Of a stretch of DNA of 64,000 nt, positions 1-12,100 are shown one piece after another (positions within the stretch are counted from its first letter, which is position 1; each line of letters opens with the position of its first letter). This DNA comes from Acanthornis magna (Eukaryota > Chordata > Aves > Passeriformes > Acanthizidae), in assembly GCA_036785705.1 (NCBI GenBank), contig JAWUZG010000070.1:5095001-5159000 (forward strand), in the 5' to 3' direction. The notes under the pieces are model-generated. The model made no database searches. It was not told where the DNA came from and was given only the letters and a program-made list of their open reading frames with translations. The translations under genes were made by a program, and so were the position numbers.

Positions 1-1776
1 TATTGGGAAGCAGGATTGTTTGGCATTCTGGACAGCCTGGATAGCCTTTGTATCTCTCCATGATGTGCCTGACCTTGGCTGAGTTACCTTCTGTATTCAC
101 TTTGTTTCATTGGAACACTTTTTGAGTTATCCTGAAAGGCTATTACAGAAATACAGCTAATTTTTAGCGGAAGGATTCATCAATAGTTGGAGGCGTCATG
201 GGGAAAGAAAGATTAAAAAGTGGTAGCTAAGTGAAAGGAGTGTCTCTGTGTACATCTACATCCTTTCATGTACCTATATGTGTGTATATGTATATCCAGG
301 TATACAGATGCAATAAAAGAACTGTGCAGGTCTACATGACGTGTCCTCAAGGCAGTTAGAAAATGCAGTGGAGAAAATGGAAAATGCCCAATTCCCTAAA
401 GGGTAACAAGAAACACCCTGATATTTGTTCCAGCCAAAATATATTAGTATTGGGTAGTAAGGAAATGCTTAGGGGAAGAATAAACCCTCAGCAGCTGTCG
501 TTGTTCTATTAGAACATTTTTTGTAGAGGAGCATACAGTCCTAAACCAGGAAACCTGTATTAGCTTTTACAGCACTTCTTAGTCTCTGCATTCCAACTCC
601 CCTGCATTTTTATGTGAGGAATTTATTGCCAGTGCTGTTTTTCTGGTTTACCAGACTGTAAATTTGTATTTCAAGTAGCAGCCTGATGGTTTTTTAAATG
701 TGACCGTTCCCTCCCATATGGGGGTAATTCAGCAGCAATGTGGTCCATGGGTCTGGGTGCTCAGTGCAGAACAATGGGGGCAGAAATTGGCTTTGTCCTT
801 CTGGCTTGGAGCAAAGTAATTTTTAAAATGTCCTGAAAACACCAATTGGGGTAATATTCTACAGTGTGTTATCTAATTAGGGTTTGTGTTACACCAAAAT
901 ATTGTTTGCATATTATCCTTACATAAAAACTGTGTAAGTATCAATTACTTAAGGTGAAGTTGCACAGATTGAGAGCTAATTAATGAAAAGAGCAGTCCAT
1001 AATAATTGCATCTGGAAGTTGAAGGCAGTGTTGATTAAAATAAAATTATCCAGATACAAAATGGAGTGAGAAAAATTTACTGTTGTTGTTTGGGGTTTTT
1101 TAAATCCATGATTTAACTGCCTGTTCTTACCACCAAATAACTGTAATTAGAAGAATTGGCGTATTTGGAGACAATGAATGGCTTAGCCTTTTCCAGCAGC
1201 AAGCCCTGCCTATAAACTAAGTTAGAATGTAGATAAATCTCAAGGAGAATTAAAACCAGGGTTGCTCCTTCAAGTTAAGGCCTGTGGGGGATGCATAACT
1301 TGGTATGAAATGTGCCAGGATGAGGAAGTAAACCCAAAAATAAATTAATTGCAGAATATTCTTTCCTCCTCTCATTGAAAAGTACTGATACGATTTCAAT
1401 TCCTCATTTCATGGAATTTGCATAGTATTTGGTCAAGTGTTAAATTCATATTGTCAGATAAGTAGGAGGTACATTGGTGCAGGGGACAAATAACATCTTT
1501 TTTGAAAAGTAGGTGTTACTGCTTACAGGCTTTGAGACTTCCTATGGAAAATTTCCCAGGGGGGAGGAACATTCCCCTCTTCCTCTTTCTTCGTAGAGAG
1601 CTATTAATTATATATAAGAAGATGAATTTGCACTGATGTCTTCAATCTTCAGTCTATAAATCTTCAACAAGTCACTGTTTAAAATGAGGCTTCATTCACT
1701 GTCACCTTTTTATATGTACTGGTTTTAAAGTGTTTTCTGTATTAAAACTCTGACTGGGTATATTTAATGTATACAG
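1..1776 (+). other. BLTP1: BLTP1 intron (5' end outside window)
   Basis: AT-rich sequence ending in TATACAG before the first visible exon. No exon or repeat was recognised in it. Confidence 0.7.
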
Positions 1777-4700
1777 GAGGGGAGCAGCCAATACCTCTCT
1801 GGAATGAACATGATGGCACCACAGATGGAGAAAAACCAAAAATTCTTCTTTACTCATTGAGCCTACAATTTAAGGTAATCTTATGAAGACAAAACAGTGA
1901 TGGGGGTTTTTTTCCCCTTCCCTTCATGTCTCTGAACCAGATGCTCATAACTTTGTACCTTCCTTATCCATTAGGGAATTCAAGTGACAGCTACGACTCC
2001 CTCAATGCGCGCTGTGAGGTTTGAAACGGGACTGATAGAACTTGAGCTCTCCAACAGACTGCAAACCAAAGCAATGCCTGGAAGTAGCAGCTACCTCAAA
2101 CTCTTTGGAAAATGCCAGGTGGATTTGAATCTGGCACTGGGACAGATCGTTAAACATCAGGTTAGTGCTCAAAATCTTTGCATGGAATATTCTTAATACT
2201 GTGTGATTAAAGGATTACATAACCAAGCCAAGGAGGTTGTTCTACTGTGCTGGCTTTTTGTTTTTATTTTTTCCCCCATATTATTAATATCTTAGAACTT
2301 CTTAGCCCTTTAGAACAGTAATAGCCTTTCTACTGAGTCAAACTCAAAAGTTTTGATATTGATATATTTTTTTAAATATTTGAATGAAATAATGAGATCA
2401 GACAAGATCCAAACTTTGCTATACCTACATTTTGACCTCGTTTGTCCATCTTGGTTTAACAGTTGCACCTCTTGTGTTCTTAAACCTGCTGTTACCTGGA
2501 TTCACTAGTTCTAGGATATGGAGGTATTTTGTGATGCCTAGAAACAAACAGACAAAGAGAAATTTTAGGACCTATAAATCGATTGTCACCATAGAGGATC
2601 TGGATATATAAATAGTTATTTTAGTTAACAATTCATGATAAGTAAGGAAAATAATGCTGTGATCAGAATTTAATGCAAGAATATTGAATATCCTCAAAGG
2701 GGCTTTGGCTAGAGGAGAATAAGGGGATAGGAGGCATCTTGTTGTTTTAATTTTACATTTTGTCAAATGCAGTAATCTGATCCTTTTTTTCTTCCCACTC
2801 CCATATCCCTGAACTCTTCCTTGCTGCAAACCTCTCCCTCATCCCATTTTTTGGAACATTTTCAGGTTTATGAAGAAGCTGGTTCAGACTTTCATCAAGT
2901 TGCCTATTTCAAGACAAGAATTGGATTAAGAAATGCTCTCAGAGAAGAAATCAGTGGCTCATCAGACAGGGAAGCTGTGCTCATTACTTTGAACAGACCC
3001 ATTGTTTTTGCCCAGCCCGTGGCCTTTGACAGAGGTATTCTAGAGACAATTGCTACAAATTTGTGTCCATTCTGAGAAAGAGATGTTTTTTTTTCCCCAA
3101 GAAGCCTAATTATTTAAGATCCAACATATTTCATGTTAATGCAAAATGTTGAATAGCTGAGAAATTTGGGAGATCTCCTTCATGCCAACAGATTGGTGAT
3201 TCTGTCATCAAACATCAAAAATTCCATTTGTTGAGGTGAACAGTTTTCAGGTGGTTTGGAGGAAGTTGCTGTTGTGAATTTTCACAGACGAATAATCCTG
3301 AGAACAGCAGGACTTTCTGTATCTTAATGTATTAAGTCTGATAGTAAATGATCAGGTTTGTCCATCTTGTCCTTTGAAGGACACTTCATCACTGCATCCT
3401 GAATGTGTGTGTGTGTTCACTGTTATACATCCTCTGACTTAAAGTAATGGAGAACTGTAAAAAGGGGGAGGGGAAAGAATTTATTTAGTGAATATGCTTT
3501 TTTTTTAATGTGTTGGTTTCAATTAAGCATTTTTGGTTTCCTCATCAAGCTGTGCTGTTCTGGCTGAACTACAAGGCGGCGTATGACAACTGGAATGAGC
3601 AGAGAATGGCTTTGCATAAAGATATTCATATGGCCACGAAAGAAGTGGTAGATATGCTGCCTGGAATCCAGCAAACCTCTGCGCAGGCTTTTGGGACCTT
3701 GTTCCTTCAGCTGACTGTCAATGACTTAGGAATTTGTCTGCCCATCACAAACACGCCTCAGGTAAGCAGAAGTGTGACTCTTGGAAGTCTGTTAAAATAC
3801 CAATTTATGTGTGGTACATGTACAAGAACCATGTGATACATGTTTCAAAAGAGGTCTAGTTTTATAAAAGGAAATATGTAGGCTTTTTTTGGGGTAAACG
3901 TAATTATAGATGTTCATATACAGAGCTAGAAAATAATCAGCCTATACACTTAAGATTGTACATAATTGTACAAAATAAGCACCAGACGAATTGCATAAAA
4001 ATCAAAGCTACTTTTTGTCATTGTTCAGTCAAGTCATGTGTCACCTTTCTTGGAGAAAAGAATTAATCCTGGGCTTGTGTTCTGTGGTCATGGGGCCATA
4101 TGGATTATAGCCCTTAAACAGAAATGGATTTTTGTTCCCTTTCCAGATGAGCTTGACTCCTGGTGCCCTAATAAATATATAGTGTAGGTGTTGCGTTTAG
4201 GAAACAGCAATGCAAGTCATTGTATGGGCAGAGGTGATGCTTTTGAAACTCTGCAGAGAAGGAAAAATACCAAGAGATACGAGCAGGGGATCATTTTTCT
4301 AACAGGGAAAGATAAATGACATTTAGTAAATGTACAGTATCACTTTGACATTGCACTGACCAGTAAATTCTCCCTGTGATTTTATTTTCCAGTCCAACCA
4401 CTCTGCAGATCTTGACACTGGCTCTGCTTTAGTCCTGACTATTGAAAGCACACTCATCACTGCCTGCTCCTCAGAGTCTTTAGTTAGCAAAGGTCATTTT
4501 AAAAACTTCTGTATCCGCTTTGCTGATGGCTTTGAGACAAGTTGGGATGACTGGAAACCAGAAATAAGAGGAGATCTAGTCATGAATGCATGTAAGTGGG
4601 GGTGATTTCATACTGGACAAGAGTATTTCAGACATAAGTCCACTTTTGCCCTTCCCCTTGAGTTTAAAAACTGCTGAGCTTTCCCAAAAAAACTAAAAAC

Positions 4701-6126
4701 AACGCTTTGGCCTTTTGAAAGCAAAATAATATGGATCTAAAAGGTTATATTGTTTTGTTGTTTTCCTTAGTTAATCAACTTCTTTGCTTTATGTCTCCTT
4801 GTAATTATTTAAGTTCTGTCTGAGAGATGTTGGAAGAGTTGGATGCATTGCTTTTGTACAATTTCATAAGATCCCAAGAAGTTTATAATATATATTGTTT
4901 TAATTTATATATACATATATATATCTATCTATCTAATTATGGTGAAAAGTCTGGATTTTTTGGGTGGAACTTTATGCTGATATAAATACATATCTATATT
5001 TATACATAATATACATTTAGGATTTTGTATGCTACCAAGTAGATTCACTTTACTAAATAAGAGAAGTCCTTCAATGGGAATTAAAACTAGAACTCCTATC
5101 AGTCTTTAATTATGGTGAGCAAGAGAACAGGGTGGGATTGGGAAGGGCTAAAGGTCTAAAGCGACTTTTACTGGCTGCCTAATCAGTGTTTTTGCTTTGT
5201 ATGCTTCATGTAGGTGTTGTGCCAGATGGTACCTATGAAGTTTGTTCCAGGACAACAGGACAAGCTGCAGCAGGTGATGTACTTTTTTAAATAAATCAAG
5301 TCCTACATAAATAAAGCATTCATAAAATATGACATTTAAGTCCTTTAACTGTGTTTTAATTTGTTTGGTTGGAGAAGAGTCAAGAATAGTTGTCCTAACA
5401 ATAATGTTGTCCTATTGCTTCCTCTCTTAGGGATTGCTAAGCCTTTCTCATGCTGAGGTTTTGCACCCTGAGCTCCTATCTCTCTCTTACCTCTCCCAGA
5501 AAAGGCTTCTCTTTTTCCCAAACTCCCTCTCTGCCCAGTCTAAGTAGTCTGAACATTCTCCAGATCACTCAGCAATAGCTGTCAGTCTCTGTATTGGCCA
5601 TACTTCCATTTAGAAAGAAAACCAGTATCTTGTGTGGTTGTGCTTAGAGCAAGGTCTGTATTTTGCTGCAGAAAAATCCTGGGAAGACAGGATATTCACT
5701 AGGCACACTACACATATAATGTGACAACTTCCAGCATCACTGTTCAAGACTTGTATAAATAGGTCAGTGTTTTTACATGCAGAAAGATGTGTTATGTTTC
5801 TTGCTGTAGGAAATTCCATTTTGGAATAGTATACTTGGCTGCAGTTGTAAGAGCTGAAGCTTGGGATGCTTTTTACTCGCTCTGAAGGGAATGTATTTTC
5901 ATGAAGTGAGTCTGTGTTGTATCACTTGTTAAAGAAATAATGACTTTGTAGCTGAGAAGTATTTCCAGAAAGTATTCCAGTTGTGGAATATGCTTTTTCA
6001 GAATGGGCAGAAAAGACTGCAAACTGAAAAAAAAAAAAAAAGAAAAAATACTGTAACTGAAAACACTGTCTTAGGTAACATAATTCAGGATGGGGGATTT
6101 TTTAAAAGAGGAAAAACTGGTTAAAC

Positions 6127-6167
<41 letters not shown>

Positions 6168-9100
6168 CAGAAAGTAGTAGTGCTGGAACCTGGACCCTGA
6201 ATGTGTTGTGGAAGATGTGTGGTATTGATGTCCACATGGATCCAAACATTGGGAAAAGATTGAATGCTTTGGGCAACACCCTCACAACATTGACAGGAGA
6301 GGAAGATATTGATGACATTGCTGACCTCAACTCTGTGAACATAGCTGACCTTTCAGATGAGGACGAAGTTGACACCATGTCTCCCACTATACATGCAGTA
6401 AGTAAATCCACCAAAATAAGTGCTGCTAATTGGAAAAGATGGGACAAAGTCTTCTGTCAAATGGAAAGGTCTTAGTCTTGATTTGAGTTCAGCATGCGAG
6501 TCTATAGCTCATACAAGTCTTGTTGCAAATCAGAAACGTTCGTGTGTGTGTGTTTTCTAACTCCATATTTCAAAGGCAAGGAATCGCAGATCATATCTCT
6601 ACTGGTGTTATGTGGAAATATTGATCTGGATTTGAAAACATGGAGGAGGCACAGCATCTAACCTCAGGTGCCTGAGTTGTGGCTGTGGCTTTCTTCTAGG
6701 TTTTCTTCACAAGAGAGTAAGTTTCTAACATGAGCAAATTAGGAAAAAAACCCTACTTCTATGCAATATGCTGCTGACCTTGCTTTCTGGTTTTCTAGAA
6801 AACCATTTTAACAGCTGTTTCTTAGCGTTTCCACTGTTGTCAGGCAAGAGACATTATCCCAGCACACTAACGCTCCTGTTTGTTGTTCAGAAATCAGGTG
6901 GAGGTTCCTTGGGTGGAGATGCACGCAAGCTCACATTTGGGCAGCGGATTGTAAATCACCTGCTGGGTCTGAGCCCCCCAAGCCACCGATACTCTGTTCC
7001 TGTAGAATATCTCTTGGGCTCAGCGAAGCGGGATTTGCTCCAGTCTAGCAGAGCACAAATGAAAGCAGGCAGATCCTGCTCATGGGGACATGTATGTAGT
7101 AGTTACAGTGTGTCTAACTGAATGATGGGCTTTGGATCACTGGAAAAAATCCAATCAGCTGCCTATTCACATGAAATGATTCTTTTGCATGCACTAGACC
7201 AAATTTGAAGGTGTGAAATTCACTTTGCCTGTTGTTTAAATCGTACTGGTGTCCAATTTTTGATGAGGGCATTAATGAAATGTTTATTTTAAACAGGAGA
7301 TTGTTGATCACCGACGGCAGGGAGCTTCCAGTATCCAAGCTGGAGAACAGAGAGGAAGGAAATTTATGAAGCGTTTGGTCGATATCAGAGAACTCAATGA
7401 GCAAGCTAAAGTCATTGATGACTTAAAGTAAGTGGGCTTTGTTTTATGTTCTTATCATACATCTTGTGGCACTGTTGTGATTAAGTGAAAATCGTTGCTT
7501 TTATTTAAAAATGAAAAATTGCCATTTTGGATTCCAGAAGAAAAAGCTACATAGGCAAGTACTCTCTCAAATCTCTGTAGTTGTTCCGTAAGTGTCAGAT
7601 TAGTCTCTCTTTTTCTGATTCTGCCTTTTAATGACTGATTAGAATCCTTTTCCTATTGATTGAAAATTGTAGTCCCACCTTGATTTATTATCATACTGAT
7701 TACTTCAACAAAATATATTACTTTGAAACTGTAACAAGCTTAGGAAGAAGAAGAAAAATATTTAAATTTACTTTTTTTTGCATCTTGTACATGATGTCTT
7801 GTACATGATGTTTTCAAGATAAATCTCCTCCACTGTACTTGAGAAAACCCTTAAGAAAAAGTTATTTCAAGTTTCACTCATTTCATCTGAACTTTTGTGA
7901 ATTTTATTAATGGTGTTTGCAAACATGGTTTGTTGGGCTTGTTTGGGTTTTTTCCCCCCTTCTCCCTGAGACAGACTCACTATAAATGGATCTGTCTGGG
8001 ATGGGAATACAGAGGTTGGTAATTACATGTTAAATAATGAAGAGGATACACATTTTGCTGTTTGTACTTAAAATGAAATTGCTGTTACCATTCAGAGGGA
8101 AATTTTATCTGAACTTTGGATTTTAGGTTAAATATTTGAACTAATATTTCTGCAGCTGTATTTGGCACTGGTCATAAGTTGTGGAAAAAAAGAGAAAATG
8201 GGATAATTCCTGGGGAAAGCATTCTTATTACACAGATTTTTGAAATGATGGAAATAATATTTGTAAGATAACTCAACCGTGCTTTATCTGCAGAAAATTA
8301 GGAGCAAGTGAAGGGACCATAAACCAAGAAATTCAGCGCTATCAGCAGCTGGAGTCGGTGGCTGTGAACGACATCCGCAGGGACGTCCGCAAAAAGCTCC
8401 GTAGATCCAGCATGAGGGTGAGCAGGACTGGGCTACTTGGAGAAGAACGTAGCACTTGTGTCCCCAAAACCCTTCTACTTTGCTGGCACACCCACGTACA
8501 ATAGCATTTTAGCTTTGCCAGAGCTTTTCTCTGTGTTCTCAGTTGTTGCATTTTGAAATGATTTCTGTTTTAGGCTGCCTCCTTGAAAGACAAGTGGGGT
8601 CTGAGCTACAAACCCAGCTACAGCCGATCGAAGAGCATTTCGGCATCAGGGAGGCCACCTCTGAAGAGAATGGACAGAGCAAGGTGAGCTTCTGCATATG
8701 GAATAGGGGAAATGTTGGACATTGGCCTGAAGAGTCCTTTCACTACAGGCAGCAGCTATTTGTGGTGGAAACGGATAGGAGAAGGTCATTTTGGAAGACA
8801 GGCATGTTCTAAAAAGCATTTTGCTAACTTTTTTTGAAACCTCTGAGAAGATTCCACGTATACAGCAACTTGGGGTTTTCTATGGAATCTATAGAATCCT
8901 GCTTTCAAAACATACTGAAGAAATGTACATAAGGAAAAATGACATAGTGTAATAATGCTTTCTACACTTGATTTACAAACGTGCCATTTAAAAGGGCTGT
9001 TGTGATGAGAAGAAGAAAAGGAGATGCTTTTTTGTGTGCGAATAATTGTCTCACGTGGTAGATAACAAATCCGTTATTTTTCTGTTATTTCTGCATGTTG

Positions 9101-12100
9101 GATTAGGATTGAAAAGCTTGCATAAAGAAATAATCAGAGATTAACTAGTGACAGACTACTGGCCAAGTTATGTGCACCTTCCTTCTTTTTTCTTCTCCCT
9201 CTCCTTTCTTTTCATGTACCTAAGTGCTTCAATTGTGATTTCATATATTCCTCCATAACAAAAGGATAAGTATGACCTAATCTTTGTGTAATTAAATGTT
9301 TGCATGACCCTGAAATCCTGTAGTACAACATAAGAAGGTGTTTTGGTTTGGTTTTACTTACAGCTCTCGACTGGGAGACAGTGAAGACCTCCCAGATATC
9401 CGTGTGGATGCTGCATCCCCAGGGCCAAGAGTGACCTTCAACATCCAAGATTCTGTAAGAATTACTTTACATGTCATATAATTGCATTCCCTGGGCCATT
9501 TGGTCTCGAGTTCATCAGATAATTATATCGGGGCAGACCTGAATTGTTCTTACAGTTTTGTGTACAGTTTCTGTTAGTGTTTGTCTCAAATTTTGGATGT
9601 GTTTTTGGAACATAGGATTGTTTTGTTAGAAGACAGGTGTATTTTGGTTTCTTAGCACAGAAATTAATTGAATCATGAGAGAAAAATACTACAAAGGGGC
9701 TTGATTTATTTTTTTAGGGTCACACAGTAGTACTTTTCTTGGAATTTTTGTGAGAAATGTGCAAAAAATCACCGAGGGGGTTTTGGTGTTTGAATATATT
9801 TAGAGTTTTGGAAATGGGTTTTAGTCAGTTTGCTGTAGCTCTACAGGTATATCCTTCTCAGTGTTTGAAATGGATTGTTGGATTTGTTTGGGTTTTTTTT
9901 GTTTGGTTGGTTTTCTTTGAGGTTTGTTTTGTTTTGGTTTATTTTGTTTTTTTGTTTATTTGGGGGTTTTCTGGTTTTATTTTTTCTTGGTTTTTTGTTG
10001 TTTTGGTTTTTTTTGTTTTTTTTCTTTGGTTTTTTGTTGTTTGTTTTGTTTGGGTTTTGGGGGGTTTTGGGGTTTTTTTTGTTTGTTTTTTCTGGGTTTT
10101 TTTGTTATTATGTTTTCTCATTTTTAAAATGTTGATTTTGCATGGCTGAGATTATTGTAACTGGTTTAATTTCTGTATTTTTTTCATTTCTGTTAAGTTG
10201 AATCAAACAGCTTTGGGGATTGCACAACAATCCAGCTGTCCAGGGGAAGGGTATTTTCAGGTATTTCTGAGCAGAAACCAATACTCGTTGCCAGAGAACT
10301 AATTTATCTCATAGGGAGCTGCTTTTCAATATTTCATCTCTTTTGCACTCAGCTAAACAGAATGTACATTGAGCTTGAAAATATTTCTATTTAAATACGT
10401 GAACTAAGAGGAACACCACTTATTGTTGGTGAGCAACAGTCGAAGTGGACATGCTTATGTAGACCTAAAATTTCTTGTAAAATGAATTATTGGGGTTTTG
10501 CTTGAAGACTGAGCAAGGCTGATGTAAAGGGACCCAAGTCTAGGCTTGGAATGTACTTTAGGAAAGGATTTTAGTGTGTGTGCCTTCACCTGTTACGTTG
10601 TGTTCCAATGCAACAGCAATCAACACTGGTACAAAATAATTACCAGGTGGGAGGACATCATCTCACACTGTTACTGCTGTTGAAATTATTATATTTAATA
10701 CAGACTAAGAAATTTTCAAATAATAGCAAGTAGGGAATGTTCCAACACTTAATATCCTGAGAACAAATAGAGTTTTTTAACTGCTTTCAAAAACACGTTT
10801 AGGGAAAATAGTATTTTTTTTCTTAAAAATAATTTTTTTCTTAAAATAGAATTTTTTTCTTTTAAAAAATTAACCAAGCAAACCCAAAACTCAAAACAAA
10901 TCAGGAAACGCCAAACAAAACAAACAAACAAAAAAACCAAACTGAAGAGCCAGTAATGTATTTTTTCTCCCTTCTAACTCACCTCAAGCTCGGGAAATAA
11001 ATTCCTGAGAGAGAGGTGGAAATGACACTTGGGAATTTGCTTTGCACATTTGTACTTGTTGACATTTAAAAGCTATCCTACCTATTGTTGTTGTTATTTA
11101 GAAGCCCAGTTAGCCTAGGTTTTGTTGGCATAGCAAAATGCTATCAAACACTTAGAGGTATCCAATGTTGAATATTTTATAAAAAATGTATTTTCCTGAC
11201 ATCGTAATGCCAGTTGTTCAGCAGAGCTCTAATTTGAATTTGCAGAGAACTGTGTAGCTCTACAGTAATGCTGCGTAGGAAGTGCTGTTGTTTAACACTT
11301 GTAGATACTTTTCACAGGCGTTTTAAGAATTTAGAGTTGGAAAATGGCTTGTGGCATGATTTCTGTGGGAAACAGGAGGCTCCTTTAGGAGATTTGGTTC
11401 TGTGCTCGGGCTGGGGTGCCCGGGGGTGGTGCTGTACATTCTGTGTAGTGCCCTGCGTGCCCTCACTAACGCTCCCTGCAAGTCATGGGCACTTGGGCTG
11501 CCTTCTGTCCTTTGCTTTCAAAACAGTTGTTAAATTTCAATGAAATGTTTCTATTCCTTCTAAATCGGTAAGAGCATGATGAGTCTTTTTCTACCAGGCT
11601 GAGCTCAATCACTAGGCAATGGCAAATGTCTCCCCACCAAGCTTTCATTCCCTCTTTTTCATAATCCCTCTTGCAATTCCTTTACCTGCTATCTCCTTGT
11701 TATGAGGAACTCGGAAGTGAGAGTTTCTCATAGCACCCTTGCTTCTGTATTTCCAGATCTATCTACTGCATTCTCGGTGGAAATCACATCTGTGGAAATT
11801 TACTATCTTTTTGTCTTTTCACAATCAGTTTCCAGAGGAGACAGAAATGGACCTTTTGTCCGTAACTATTGATGGTCCCTCCCATTACTCATCTACTAGT
11901 GAAGGCTCATGCTCGGTATTTGGTTCACCCAAAACTCCAGTAGTCTTCTCACCCGGCATTCCCTTCCAGCCTGAAGAAGGACGCCGGGATGACAGCTTAT
12001 CCTCCAGCACCGAGGACTCGGAGAAGGAGGATGACCATGAAAGGGAGAGGACATATTTTTACAGGAAACCACCGTAAGTAACGGTCCTGAGGAACAGCAC

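Larger units (their letters stand above)
1777..9454 (+). other. BLTP1: BLTP1 coding exons, block 1 (12 exons)
   Basis: Exons read from splice sites and frame: 1777-1874, 1975-2160, 2866-3034, 3550-3761, 4393-4591, 5214-5273, 6171-6397, 6891-7091, 7297-7427, 8294-8417, 8574-8683 and 9364-9454. Each is preceded by AG and followed by GT. The 60-base exon at 5214 is the shortest. The exon at 6891-7091 is a multiple of three with phase-0 edges and could be optional. The exon at 6171 is preceded by a run of 34 T. Introns hold no other gene. Confidence 0.93.

Noticed and set aside
9757..10149. A 130-codon frame rich in Phe, Trp and Val that looks like a membrane protein
   Set aside because: It is a translation of the G/T-only tract inside a BLTP1 intron, and several other frames of the same tract are open as well.
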